The notes: generated from the sequence alone by a model not told the origin. Positions 29,790-41,092 are shown, counted from the stretch's first letter. The stretch is DNA of 64,000 nt from Prorocentrum cordatum (GCA_963575745.1 CAUYUJ010015760.1:766147-830146); one strand, 5' to 3'. Numbers and translations are program-made.

Positions 29790-32700
29790 GTTCCTCAGCG
29801 CAATAATCACCAGCAGAAAACCAAGCAGGTTGTAGAGTTGATTTGGGCCCGCGACGCGGCGCGCGCCCAGGGGGCGCGCGGCGCGCTTGAATCCTTCTGC
29901 GCGTTGCAGCGCCAAGTCTCTAAACCCAGCGATTACGCTGCATTCCCCGACAATCCACGCGCTGGAGGCGGCGCCCTTCTCACCAACCCTAGGGTGCGAA
30001 GGCGGCATGGGAGTGTTCTCATCTGGCGCGCGCTCGTGGCCGCGTCCACCCGGTCGTTCTCCATGGCGACAACTCTCCATGCAAGTCGTGAGTGTCCATG
30101 GTTGCCCTGGACTTCGGGTCGATCGTCGTGAACGACAGCTCCGGCGCGTGCGGGGCGCTCTTCTCCCTCGCGCAAAGTGCGCAGCCATCGTTGGAGGCGA
30201 TGGCATTTTCTGCGCCCTTGGTGAGGTCAGCTGTCACATTGGCGGCCGCGCGGGCACTGTTCCTCGTAGTCTCGCCAAGTTATTCCACCCGGTTTGCCCG
30301 TTTGCGCTCGAAGTCGAGCAGCTTGGCTTCGCCCGCCGCGCTGAACGTACATATAATGAGGCTTCCGAGGTGGCGTCTCTGGCAAGACTCGATAGGATCC
30401 ATTTTACCTTGCCGCTGGCAGTTTTGCTGGACTCGGGGCCGAGTTCTGCGGTTTTCGGCCGCGTCGCGAGTGTGAGAGCGCTCTCGGACCACGTCCCCGT
30501 CTACGTTTCTTTGGCTCCGAAAGTTGTGAGCCGCGTCCGACGGATGCCGAAAAGGGTTATTTGTCACGAACGATTTCTTGTTATCCTGGGTGAAACCTTT
30601 GAAGGCGCTGGCGGTGCCTCCGACGATTGCATCGATCGAGTTGAGGACGCGCGTCAAGCAATGCAGCTCAGCGCTAGGAGAGTCCAGGCGGAATTCGTGG
30701 AGAAGGGGGCCAGTGCTCTCGCCGAGTTCGTTTCGTGGTCGCCAGCGGCCATGCGGGCGGTCCACGGCCAGGCTCCGTCTATTCTGCGTCGTGCCATGCG
30801 AGCCTATCTCGCCCTCGTCTCACTCTTCGATGCCGACGATGTCCTGCGGCAACGATCTGGCATTTCACTCGCGCCTCACCTCCAGCAGCATATGATTGAC
30901 GAACAGATCGACAAGGCGAATCGCGACGTCAGCCTCGGCCCTGCGCGGAAAACTATGAAGATCAACACCTCTACACCATCCGTGCTGCGTGGAATAGCAA
31001 TGCGGCGAGGGTCACTTTGCAGGCTGTCTCTGATCCTCTTGGCGAGCCCATCGTGTGCCCGAGATCTGGCGCGGTCGCGTTGGCTTCGCACTGGAGTCGA
31101 ATTCATGCTGCAGCGCCTGGTCTCGAGGCCCCGCTGCAAGTGCTCTCGGCGCGCGCGCAGCCCGCTCCTGGCATAATCTCTTGGACGTTAGAGACGGGGG
31201 GATTCGCGGGGATCCCGGGTCGGACTCGTGATGGTGCCCCGGGGCCTGATGGCGCCCCGTACTCTGGTTGGGCGGAAGCTGGGGACTTGGGGTCTGGGCC
31301 CTTGCCCCGCTCGTACCTCCGAATCCCGGGCGAGGGCACGCGCCGCCCGAACTTCGACCATGGTGCGCAGGTAGTCCTCCCGGAAGGTCAAGTGGGCAGC
31401 GATTGCGCACTGACCGCGAGCTCGCCCGAGGTGGCCCGCCCCTCGCGAGGTTCAACGCAGCGAACGAGATAATCGCGCTTGCGCTGAACAAGCCGTTGTG
31501 CTATGCGCGCCAACTCCTCATCAGAGGTCGGAACTCAGAGGTCAGAACTTGGTCGAATGTGCTCGAGCTCTAGTTGCGGCGCTGCGCTGGCGCCTGCAGC
31601 AGCGCGCAAAGTAGCGTGGTTTCACGCGTTGCGACGTGGCAGCCGCGTTCCCGAATTTTTTGCACCGAACGATGTTTGCGGTCTTGACTGAGATGGGCCT
31701 TCCCTCCAACGTTGTCAAAGCCATCCGCTGCATTTGCTCGAATGTTTGGGTTTCGATATCGAACCGCGGGGGCCACGATGATACGGGCATATGCTTCAGA
31801 GGGTAATCAAGCAAGGGCGCCCTGCCAGTGGATCGCTTGTCGCGTTGATGGTCGATTCTTTCTGGAGGCGCATGTGCGCCCTCTTCCCGCAGCCTGTTCG
31901 CAGTATTGGGGCCCTCGCGGATGATGTGGGCATCTTCTGGTGACGTTGGCTTTGGAGTTGAGTATGGGTGCCTGGGATTTAGCAGGTCCTGGACTTGGGC
32001 CGCGCGCCATCTGCGCGCAGACCCAAGTGGTTCTTCTTGGGGGGCTTGCGGAGCACGGCTTCTAGGGCATCCTGCCTCGGCGAGGGCTCCTCTTTCCTGG
32101 CTTGCGGGTCTGTTTCGCGGGGCGATATCTCGGGGCAATGCTGAGCCCTGGAGAGCGCGGTTCGCCCTGGGCTGCCCGCGCGCAAGAAGTTCCACGAGCG
32201 CGTCGGCTCAGTGGTGGGGCCATGTCTGGGGTCAGCCAAAAGCACCGCCCATTGCAACCTCTTGGGGGTCGCGGTGCTATCTTACATTGCGCAGCCTATG
32301 CCGCCCACCAAGGATGTCTTGAAATTAGAGCGTACATCGTCTCAAAAGTTTATTTCCGCCCATGGAGCTCGATCCCGAGCGCGATGCTGCGGGGGCTCAA
32401 GTGCTTGGGCTTCCCCGCAGAGTGAGCACACTTGTCGCGCCTGAGCCGCGCGGCGGTGCGCTCGCCGACCTTCGAGCGAGTTCGGGAGGAGCTGGAGGCT
32501 TGAGACGGATGCGCGCGCGATGACTTGGATGGGGCAGCAGTGGTGGAGGACTTCGATTTTGGGAGGTCTCGTCGCCAATTTTGATGCTATGACTATGCTC
32601 GTTGTGCCCAGTATGCCGCTGCATGTTCCAGGGTTGCAGCGGAAGGCCTTTGACATCTCCGGCTCCTTCGAGTTGACCAGCGCTGCTGACTTCCTTGCCC

Positions 32701-32930
32701 GACGCCTTCGGAAATCGAATGAGCAAGCCACCAGTAGCGATGTCCGCCAGCTGTGCCAATTCGCGTTCCCGCGTTGCGCCCCTGGTCCCAGCTTTTGTTC
32801 TCGCGTCGGTTTTGAAAACCGCGCGCGGTGCTCGGTGCTCCTCGGGCCGATTTCGCGGCGAAACGAAGCCCCGCGCCGCTTGCGCACGAGTTTCCAGCGA
32901 TCGTGTGCTCCACATGATTGATTGTCCTAG
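29790..32930 (+). pseudogene. Decayed non-LTR element: endonuclease and RT
   Basis: At least six frame changes or stops. The endonuclease C-part is in the frame 29887-31176: GGDGIF where GDxN is expected (about 30199), then ARLDRIHFTLPLAVLLD and LSDHVPVYV (30380-30510). A helical linker follows. The RT starts at DGAPGPDGAPYSGW (about 31230). NAANEIIALALN (about 31460) matches the pre-motif-A segment. Motif A is CDVAAAFPN (Asp codon 31633), motif B KQGRPASGSL (31809) and motif C LADDVGIF (Asp codons 31920 and 31923). KFHERV and NLLGVAVLSYIAQPMPP (about 32190-32320) resemble the thumb. Catalytic residues survive but the frame is destroyed. It is related to the 35.5-41 kb elements, not to the 10.8 kb one. 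Confidence 0.75.
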
Positions 32931-33320
32931 GCCTGATGAGTTGTGCATTCTCCTCCCGCCTCTCCTTGCCTCCTTTTGTTTCGCCTCGCCCCGCCTTCGC
33001 GTCTCGCCACCCCGCCACTTCCCCCTGCGTGAGGAGGCAGGCGCTCGTTAGCGTCTTTTTGTCGTTCGATCTCGCGTTCAACCTGTATCGCGAGTGTCGT
33101 GCCTGGCAGATTGCGCCCGTCGCCACCGCGCAGGCGCGATCGAGTCAGGCGGCGAGGCGCTTCCCGAGGCTCAGAGGCCTATATGGAGCGCACCCGCAGG
33201 TGTCAGCCTTTGTTCGGTGGGGGGTGGACCTGGACTGACGTGCCCCCGTCTGGTTTGTCTCGGGTCCGCCTGCGTCTCTTTCCTTGAGTGAGTGCCCTCC
33301 TCCTCCTTCTCGCGCCCCCT

Positions 33321-33342
33321 TCCGCGGCCATTCTGGCTCAAG
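33321..33342 (+). other. Dinoflagellate spliced-leader relic upstream of the UBA gene
   Basis: TCCGCGGCCATTCTGGCTCA plus AG: 19 of 22 positions agree with the leader as I know it, and all three changes are A/T to G/C. It follows a TCC-rich tract (33293-33320). It suggests that the downstream gene, or an ancestor of it, passed through a trans-spliced mRNA intermediate. Confidence 0.7.
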
Positions 33343-33874
33343 TGCGAAACCGTCGCCCTGCGGCCTCGCGCCTGCGCGCGGGCGATGGGCTTGCTCGAGA
33401 CGCGCAGCCCCGGCGGGCTGCCATGCCCACGTTCCTCGCAGCGAGCCCCCCCTTGGGCGGCTGCGACTTCCTCGCCTTGCACGCGCAGGGGCCTCGATCC
33501 GCCGCAGCGTAGCCAAGACGACGTCCTTTAGAGCAGCGCGGCACTTTTCCTTTGCATGGCTTCTGACAACTCTTTCAGCTCTGACGATCGCTGCGACATA
33601 CGCAGAACCGACAACGACTGCATCCGTAGCGGAGGTGAGGAGCGAGGCGCTCGCAGACTCCGCCGCGCTGGCGCCCGCGGTCGCGAAGCAGCCGATGACG
33701 GCGCTGCTGCTGCCCCTACAGCCCGCTCATCCGACCGCCGACCTCGCCATCGCCGTGACGAACCGAACAGAGAACGCCGTGGCTCGAGTGGCGCAAGCGC
33801 GGCCCAAGCCAATCAGCCAAGCTTGCACACAACGCCTGGCCGGCATCTAGACCTCGTCCCATCCGTCGCCCGGT

Positions 33875-34741
33875 GTGCTTCTGGTGGCAGCCCCCATGGA
33901 GTGTGGCAGCCCTTCGGCGACACGGCGTCGGCGGTTGCGTCGCATGGCGCTTTGGCAGCGAGTGGTGGGCGCGAAGTACGGCCGAGGGGCGCTGCTGTCA
34001 TTATGTCGCGTGCCTGTCACAGCGCCGATCACGGCGAAGCGTGATCTCCAGCATCACCGTGTTGATCCCGTACCTGGACGGGCAGCCGCACGTGGTGGTG
34101 ACGCGGTGCTGGTGTTGTCGCTGTATGAGGCGCTACAGCTCGGCGCGGGGGACACCGAGTTCGCGGAATTCGGGGAGTTCGGTGCTGGCGTGGGCCGTGC
34201 CGATGGGGTGTCGAGTAGGGGTATGCCTGCTGGTCGGTGCGGGGAGGCGGCTGCGTCTCCGTGCCAGCTCAGGGGTTTGGATAGCCCGCCCACTCCCGCC
34301 GGTGATGGAGTGTCGGAAGGTGCTCGCGAGGCTGGGGTCGCACCGTCCGAAAGCTTGCCCTGCGCTGCTGGACTGCGCGAGGAGCCTGCGGCGCTTCCCG
34401 CACTGCACGAGCTGATCCCGGGCATGGAGGTGCGCATGATGGGGCTCCAGGTACGCCCTGAGTTGAACGACGAGGTTGGTGTGCTTGTACAGCGCGATGG
34501 CAAGACGGGCCGCTGGCAGGTGCGTCTCCGAGGCCGTGGCGACATGCTTCTGAAGGGTGTCAATCTCGAGCCGGCGCACCTCAGGGACCCTCCGGCCCGC
34601 GACATCGCGTTGGTCATGGCCCAGGCGCAGTGCTCACGAGAGTCTGCCGTCGCAGCCCTTCTGGCGGAAGGCGGCGATCCCGTGTTGGCCAGCTGCGCCC
34701 TCCAGTTGAGCGAGGTCGGGGAGCTCGAGCCGAAGGCTTGA
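33875..34741 (+). CDS. SH3-like plus NAC-type UBA domain protein (C-terminal part or whole)
   Basis: The frame opens at 33875 (GTG); the first ATG is 33896 (residue 8). Residues 1-175 are Ala/Arg/Gly-rich and unrecognised; part may be intron or untranslated. Residues 183-236 (GMEVRMMGLQVRPELNDEVG, then VRLRGRGDMLLKGVNLEP) match a small SH3-like module with a PELNG-type motif that I associate with many dinoflagellate proteins. Residues 240-278 (ARDIALVMAQAQCSRESAVA, then ALLAEGGDPVLASCALQL) match the UBA domain of NAC-alpha and HYPK, with the ALL..GGD signature before the last helix. In the known families this helix bundle works in ribosome-associated nascent-chain handling; that role here is inference. 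The gene lies 3' of a spliced-leader relic and 5' of QCR9. A multi-exon gene cannot be excluded. Confidence 0.65.
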   Translation: MLLVAAPMECGSPSATRRRRLRRMALWQRVVGAKYGRGALLSLCRVPVTAPITAKRDLQHHRVDPVPGRAAARGGDAVLVLSLYEALQLGAGDTEFAEFGEFGAGVGRADGVSSRGMPAGRCGEAAASPCQLRGLDSPPTPAGDGVSEGAREAGVAPSESLPCAAGLREEPAALPALHELIPGMEVRMMGLQVRPELNDEVGVLVQRDGKTGRWQVRLRGRGDMLLKGVNLEPAHLRDPPARDIALVMAQAQCSRESAVAALLAEGGDPVLASCALQLSEVGELEPKA

Positions 34742-34770
34742 AATTCACAGCCGGTCGTTGCCCAATTGGT

Positions 34771-34995
34771 GCAGTCCAGGGTGCGTCTCTCGGTCCTGCC
34801 GCCTCCGCTGGTCCGCGGCAGCCTAGTTGGGGACGGACTCTGTGCATTCCAGGATGCGTCTCTCGGTCCTGCCGCCTCCGATGGTCCGTGGCAGCCTACT
34901 TGGGGACGGATTCTATGCATTGCAGGGTGCGTCTCTCAGCCCTGCCGCCTCCGATGGTCCGTGGTAGCCTGCAGGGGGACGGACTCTGTTGGGGT
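34771..34995. repeat. Three-copy tandem repeat, 73-bp period
   Basis: TGCGTCTCTCGGTCCTGCCG recurs at 34782, 34855 and 34928 (third copy slightly changed), with GGTCCGTGGCAGCCT and GGGGACGGACTCT inside each unit. The repeat occupies the intergenic gap between the UBA gene stop (34741) and the QCR9 exon. It could be a duplicated 3' untranslated or intergenic unit. Confidence 0.9.
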
Positions 34996-35158
34996 GCGCA
35001 GACAGGTCCACCGTGATCCGCATGTGCCCTCTTATCGATGATTACATCCTCTTCGCCTTCTGCTGATGCCTGGTGTCAGTACCGCCCGAGCGGCCTCTCG
35101 GTATTTCCTTTGTACATTTGCACTGTCTCTCTGTTCTTCCGGGCGTTCAACTCGACAG

Positions 35159-35337
35159 GCATTTACGAGTCCATCTTGAAGTGTTCCCCGCGCTTCTACG
35201 GCTTCATTGTCACCAGCGGCTTGGTGGGCACCTTCTATTGGAGCCGCATGTGGAATCACATTTGGGATTCGGTCAACCAGGGCAAGCTCTACGCGCACAA
35301 TCCCTACGTCTACCCGCCGGCTGGCGCCGGCGAATGA
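35159..35337 (+). CDS. QCR9/UQCR10-like complex III subunit, last exon
   Basis: The 58 residues from IYESILKC to the stop contain one predicted membrane helix (FYGFIVTSGLVGTFYW) followed by MWNHIWDSVNQGKLYAHNPY. That matches the helix-then-(D/N)xxNxGKLW/Y-(K/H) pattern of the small ubiquinol-cytochrome c reductase subunit QCR9/UQCR10, and the length fits the family (about 60-66 aa). It would sit in the inner mitochondrial membrane as a single-span accessory subunit beside cytochrome c1 and the Rieske protein. There is no Met at the start; the coding similarity begins right after a pyrimidine-rich stretch and ACTCGACAG, so I infer a 3' splice site at 35157-35158 and a tiny first exon upstream, which I could not place. 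The next feature downstream is a retroelement. Confidence 0.7.
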
Positions 35338-35436
35338 GCGCGCAGAGTTTTTTGCATGGCCGAGACGCTTCAGTTCTCACAGGAGGAGGCAGCAGCGCTC
35401 GGGCAGGAGCCATGCCCAGCGAAATGCCTACCTAGC

Positions 35437-35438
35437 TG

Positions 35439-35470
<32 letters not shown>
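35437..35470. repeat. (GA)n microsatellite
   Basis: GA run followed by AAACAAAAAAAAAAC. It marks the boundary between the QCR9 locus and the next retroelement. Confidence 0.95.
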
Positions 35471-35473
<3 letters not shown>

Positions 35474-35479
35474 TCAGGA

Positions 35480-36620
35480 AAACAAAAAAAAAACAAGACA
35501 ACGCCGTCGAGAGCGCCATCGCCCCGCTCCTGATGCTCTCGCCGCCCCTCCTCAGCGAGCCGCCCGCGCTGTCGGTCCGAGCGGAGGCCCTGCTCAATCT
35601 GCTGCTGCGGCAGGCGGTGCATTCCAGCTACGTGACCCACGGGCAGGCAAAGGCAGCGTACCTTCCACCTCGCTGGACATCGCGGACCTGGAGCTCATCC
35701 CCACCTTCGTCATCCAGATCGAGGGAACTGACACCCCGCCTGCCCCCCAGTCGGCTGCTGCCCCTGGTGCCGCCGCCGTCTCCAGCAGCACCTCGGCCGC
35801 AGAGTTCCAGCTGCAAGTCATGGGCCTGGTTGTAGCTCAGATGGCCACCGTAGTTGCTGGCGTGGGCAAGTTTTGCAGAAACACGATGGCCGCTACGCAC
35901 TTCACCATGGTTGCCGAGATGGGCAAGTACATGGAACCGTTGGCCCAGAGCATCGCCACCCGCTCCAAAGGCATTCACCACCTCAAGCAGCGCCAGACCG
36001 ACATGGAACAGGATAACGCAAAGCTACGGAGACAAGTTGATGAGGTTCGCTCCTCCCTTGCGTTGGCAGAGCGCCAGCTCAGCTCCGCGGGCCCCGTGAA
36101 GCGTTGCGTCGCCCGCAGCCATGAATGACCGGGCCACCGCGGCCACCGCCTCTCGGATCCAGCCAGAGCACGTCGAGGTGGTCGACGTCGACGTCCCGGC
36201 CGAGCGCTTCTACATTCGTGTCATGGGTGAACTTGGCGTGGGCGCTGCCAGAGCCGTGGCCCTTGCTCGGGCCCTCCGCCTTCCTGAAGGTACTTGGCGT
36301 GCGTTCGTGGTCGAGTCGCCCGATGGTCGCCGCCTCGCGCTACATGTCGGGGCTGACAAGGCCCCTCCCCAGATCCGCAGAGAAATGCATGCACGACGGC
36401 TTCGCGCGGGACGCGACTGGTCAGCCAGTCGCCCCAAGGGCATAATCAGCTGCATCGCTGCCCCCATCATCTAGGTCGTCCCGCAGGGGCACATGGTGCC
36501 GTCCAAGATCTACTGGCACCCCGTGGGCGCGCGCTTCGTCAGTCATCATCGAGCGCTTCCGCGAGTCGGGCAGACTAGCCAAACTGATGCAGCGCTGCCT
36601 CATCATCGTCGCTCAGGAGG
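35480..36620 (+). pseudogene. Non-LTR element A: ORF1, frameshifted
   Basis: The first frame (about 35643-36127) has DIADLELIPTFVIQIEG, a Pro/Ala/Ser linker and a coiled coil (LKQRQTDMEQDNAKLRRQVD). It ends in a stop overlapping the ATG of the next frame (ATGAATGA at 36121-36128). The second frame (36121-36474) has RFYIRVMGELGVGAARAVA, then GTWRAFVVESPDGRRLALHV and GADKAPPQIRREMHARRL. This is the RRM-like RNA-binding core that I associate with dinoflagellate non-LTR ORF1 proteins. A one-base shift at 36120 would join them. The region after 36480 is split further. It probably made an RNA-packaging protein before decay. Confidence 0.65.
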
Positions 36621-37580
36621 CCCATGGGCGGGAAGCCAAACTACGAACCCTTGTGAACCGATGCCTCGTTAATTATCGTGTCTTCCTTGCCCCTGGTTGC
36701 ACCCTTGGCGCGGGAGGGCTGGCCCCCCTGGCCCCGTGGCACTCGGAGGCCATCCCCAACGCCATCGACCCGAACCTCCTCCTGCCCTTCCCCGTCGAGG
36801 TCCACTCCGAGGGCAGGGCAGCGCGGCCCGCCATCTCGAATCAGCGCAACAACGAGCACATCTGCATCGCGAATACTCACGACCACGAGCTGCCCGCCGC
36901 CTGCCCCTTGCTTATCCTACGACCCCCGCGCGAAGGAGCGGCGTGGCTCGGGGGGGCGAACGACGTCGGGTCTTCGCTGCCATCGGCGACTTTGACATCG
37001 CGGACGCTGAACCCTTTCATCTGGAGCGCCTCCCTCCTTCCTCGGGCTCGGGACCAAAGACGGTCGACGCGTTCCCGGCGGAGCCCTCGGACGCCTCGCC
37101 CCCGCCCGCCGCGCCTTTCTATTTGACATCGCGGCATCCGGTCCCAAGCCTTCTGGCGCGGACTCTTCCAGTAGTCGCTCATCGAGGCTGTTAGCGAGTT
37201 GAGGGCCCACTACTCCAAGCGCCACCAGTCGCGCCATTTCATCAACCATGCTTCTGTATCGTTACGCCCCCACAACGCGCTGAACACCACGGTCACCTAG
37301 GAGGTCTGGCAGGAAGCTCACTCTCTCGCGGACTGGGGGCTGAGCGACCTCGACGTCGTCGCGTTGAAGCTGATGGCCCGCTCTCCCGTGGCCAATGCCG
37401 ATCAGGCCATCCCCTCGTGTGCATGTGTATTTAGATAGCAGTGCTTCGGCAACCGCGTGAAGTCGCCGCTGGACGCCAGCGACCTCGCGAGCCTCTCCGA
37501 GACGCCCCGTTTGTCCTTCACCAAGGAGATCGCGTCAGGATCGGCGCGCCTCACTGGCGATGAGATGACCGGCCTCCCGG
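36620..37580 (+). pseudogene. Non-LTR element A: endonuclease remnant
   Basis: ICIANTHDHELPAA (about 36860) resembles the endonuclease N-H-N-EL segment. GDFDIADAEPFHLERLPPSS (36985-37044) is the GDFN catalytic motif with Asn replaced by Asp. The downstream part (37140-37610) is spread over frames with stops at 37191 and 37299. The catalytic change and the broken frames argue against activity. Confidence 0.6.
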
Positions 37581-38603
37581 TTGGCGACGCCGCGGAGGCA
37601 GGGGGGGATTGATGGCAGGTGCATCACCATGCGCGCTATCGCCAGACCTGTCTGGCGCCAAGACGCCCGTCTTGGCCGCCGACTGCAAGACACTACTGCG
37701 TCGGGCGCCACGCGCCTCCATGTCGACGAGCACGACGTCCTCTCGATCGTGGATCCCGAAAGCTTCGAGAGCGACTGCAGCTTCCTCCACGCGGCCTGGC
37801 GCGAGCGACTCCGGCTGCCCGTCTTCGCGAGGAGTCTCAAGTTCATTTCGATACGGAGGGCCCTCGAAGTGGCTGCTGATCAAGATCCAAAGGGCAGCCC
37901 AACGTCGTACCTGACTGCGGGCCCCCTATCGCCGCCGCCTGGCGCTCTCGGGGATCCGCCATGGCAGCGAGGGGAACCAGGCCGCCTTTTAGAGGGAGCC
38001 GAAATCATGCTTCACGAGCTGCGCAAGCACTGGCAAACCATCTCCACGGACTCTTCTGTTAACTTCAGCGAGGTGGATCGTGACCTGGATTCCCACCTCC
38101 CCACGTTCCAGCGGCCGACGCTGGAAGCTCCGACGCTGGAGTCTCTACGCGGTGCATTCCGTCGTGCGCGGCCAGCGGCCCCTGGCCCTGAGCGACTGAC
38201 CGCAAAGGCGCGGCTCGCTGATGAGCGACACACTGAAACACTTCACGATGTGATGTTCAACCTCTTTCGAGGACATGCTGCGCCTTGGGGGTTCAACTTG
38301 TCGGACATGACTTTCACCCCCAAGGGATACGACCCAATGGGCATGATTGATGTCCGCCGCCGCGCCGCCACAGTGAGACCGCTCTCATTCAAGAACGCGG
38401 GCGCGAGGGCCATCGCGTCGGCCACCAATCTCCAGCTTGCTGCCCTGAAAGCTGAGCGTTGCCGCGTGAGCCAGCAACGTTTTATCGGAGGCAGGAGCTT
38501 CCTGCCCCACATTGTCCGCCAGGATGCTATCGCTCGAGCCTCCAGTCACCACCCTGAGCTCTCCCCTGTCTTCGTTACCTTCGACTTGAGGGCTGCCTAC
38601 TAG
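37581..38603 (+). pseudogene. Non-LTR element A: linker and RT fingers, truncated in motif A
   Basis: An open frame of 340 codons. RPAAPGPERL (about residue 195) is the APGPDG block, MTFTPKGYDP the FVPKG block, VRPLSFKNAGARAIASATN the R-PL-N block and QQRFIGGRSFLPHIV the QRGFI block. VFVTFDLRAAY reaches motif A and then hits TAG at 38601-38603. No palm motifs B or C follow; the next recognisable part is the C-terminal zinc segment at about 38750-39000, so the palm and thumb have been deleted. The protein is inactive. Confidence 0.75.
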
Positions 38604-38639
38604 CTGCAGCGCAGGAGGAGGAGGAGCGCTGTCCATGAC

Positions 38640-39033
38640 CCCAGAGAGTCTTGTCCATCTCGCTCTCCGCTGCCCTTGTTCCCGACTCGTTCCCCGCTCT
38701 CATCGCTCGCCGTCTCCATTCATGGCTCCCTCCTACACATACATTGTCTCTGGGCGAGATCATTCACCGGTGAGAAGCTCTCGAAGTTGTGCTTTCCCGA
38801 ACCCCACCAGCCTGGGCATGGACCCACATTCAGACACTAGCGGGCGGATGGGCCACATCCGCCAGAGTCCTGCCGCCACATCTCGTGAATGCCTTTTCGG
38901 ATGCTCAGCCCCTGATGTTTTCCCGCACTACCTTGTTTGCCCTCTTCTTCTCCCCTTACTTGCTCTTCCTCGTGGTCACCTGCCCTCTTCCCTCTCACCC
39001 GTCTCGGGCTGGGCCCTGCTCCTAATCCTGAAT
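38640..39033 (+). pseudogene. Non-LTR element A: C-terminal zinc segment after an internal deletion
   Basis: SRECLFGCSAPDVFPHYLVC (about 38884-38943) is the Cys-x3-Cys...His-x3-Cys terminal finger that also ends element B (CLFGCEG...HYSHC at 40619). It sits only about 150 codons after motif A, which dates an internal deletion of several hundred codons. The frame ends at 39033-39035. Confidence 0.6.
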
Positions 39034-39039
39034 TAGAAA

Positions 39040-41092
39040 TTCTCGCGTCAAATGTCGCAATATGTCACAATATGATGGTTTTTCTTCCGAAGGGCACGGA
39101 CCCGAAGGATGATGCTGCTGACGACCTGGTTCGCTCCCCCTCGTGCACCCGTCCCCTCAGCATGAGCAACACCGATGTGGAAATCGTCGCGAGCGCCTTT
39201 TTCACGCCTGTGGTCTCTAACACCATGCACCTGATAGGGAGCGAGCAAAAATGTGTGAAAGGGAGGGCGATGATATCTAATGTTTTCAGGGCGGAGGGAT
39301 GGGGCCTTGCTCAGCACCTACGCGATGCTCCTCACCCATCTCTGTTCCTGACGGACTTCGCGTCCGCTTTCCCGTCCCTGGCGCAGTGCTGGCTTTTCTT
39401 TGTGCTCCAGTGCATGGGCATTAACTATTATGTTATACGCTTTTTCGAAATGATGTACGCTGATAACAAGGGGATCATCTGCCTCAATGGTCGCCGTTTT
39501 GATCTTATAGCTTTGGAGCCGGGGGTAAAGCAAGGTTGTCCAGCTTCAATGTACCTATTTGTAATGGCCGTCGACCCCCTCCTGCGATGGCTACGTCACC
39601 GATGCTCGCGATTTATCGACTTGAACTTAGCATACGCAGATGACTTCTTGTTTGGCCTGGTGAACGTCCTCACCGATCTTAGCCCTGTGCTGCACGGCCT
39701 GATGCTGCTTGCTAAGATTGCGAATTTACAGTTGAATTTCAAGAAGTGCCAGTTGATTTTATGTGGCACGACCGATCATCAGCGCCTTCGAGAGGTTTTA
39801 AAGAGCTTTGGCGCACCCTTCTGTGAAATTCAAGTCCTCTCCTGGGCTGTGTATCTTGGCTTCCCGATCGGTCCCGAGGCCCACTTGCGCGTCTGGCAGT
39901 CTATCCTTCCTGGGTTCCTGGCTCGGGTGCACCAAATTCGGCTGTTGGGACTGGGCATTGCGAGGTCGGCCTTGGCTTTCCAGGTGATGTGCGTTTCGAA
40001 GTTGCTGTTTCGTCTTCAACTTTATCCTCCGGATCAGCTTCTGGTTCACAAGTTTCGGGAAAGTGTAATGTTGTTGACTTCGGGGCCTCGCAACGCCATC
40101 TCTTATAACATTGCCACCAAGCTGAAGGCGATTGGCTTTGGGATCGAGCTCGTTGAGATTAGCGCTGTCGCACAAGCCGCTGCCCTTCGCTTTATGCTCA
40201 ACTGCCCAGACTTTCCTGGCGTCTCTGAGGAGCTTGAGAGGACCCGCGATGACCTTGAGCACATCCCTTATCGTTGGCACCGTGGTTGGAACCCCTCCTC
40301 TTTTCTTGGGCATATGCGGTTGCTCTGGGACAAGTTTTCTGGCCTTAAACCGACGGTCCTGAGGTGGAATCCAAAATCGATCCAGGTAAGTTGTACAAGT
40401 GTATTCGGGCCCCTGAAGATTCTGAACCTGTTCGGGGTACTCTTTTACGGCGTGCTCATTATTTTTGTAAGTCTGTCACTGCCCAGCATATCGATCGCAT
40501 GTGTAGTATGGTTAAGAAAGTGTGCAAAGCGAGCTCCATGTATATTGGCATTGCACCGCTTCGAGTTCTGATTGGAGCCTTTTGTACCTCAGCGCGTTTC
40601 CACTCCGCTCCTGCTGGCTGCCTCTTTGGATGTGAAGGAAGGATGGAGGGTGAAGATCTTGATTCTCTGCGTCATTATTCCCATTGTCCGAGGTTGTGTT
40701 CGATTATGTATAAATGGCTTGGTGGTCAACTCTGTGTCTCTGAAGGACCCGTGAGCCCCAACTGGTTCCACTCTTGCCTCTTCCTCCACTGTGATTCCGT
40801 GCCCGCCTGCTTGAAACGTGCTGCGTGCTTTGATGCGTTCCTGGCGGCTCATAATGCCAGGCGTGCGTCTGCCCGTGGCACGCCCCAGCAGGTCTTTGAG
40901 GCTAGATTGCGCGTCACTGCCCGCCGCCACAGACAAATAGCTGATGCATGGTCCTCCGAAGGCCAGCCGAGGTCTCGACTGCTCTCTCGTGCCGCTGCCC
41001 CTCCTGTGAGTGTGAGTGCTGGTGAAGCGCTGCCTGTGAGTGCTCCAGGGACGCCGCGAGGCAGATGGGTGCTTCCCACATCAGGCTGATAG
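39040..41092 (+). pseudogene. Non-LTR element B: RT and C-terminal domain, 5'-truncated, one shift
   Basis: Coding similarity begins at MMVFLPKGTDPKDD (39073) directly after element A, a 5' truncation typical of incomplete target-primed reverse transcription. Motif A is TDFASAFPS (Asp codon 39354), motif B PGVKQGCPASMYLF (about 39519), motif C AYADDF (Asp codons 39639 and 39642). The thumb follows (LGLGIARSALAFQV). The first frame leaves the expected path at about 40370 in an A4 run; the -1 frame (from 40364) continues DPGKLYKCIRAPEDSEPV and ends with the finger CLFGCEG...RHYSHC (from 40619) and stop 41087-41089. Apart from that shift the domain is intact, so B is younger than A. Confidence 0.8.
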
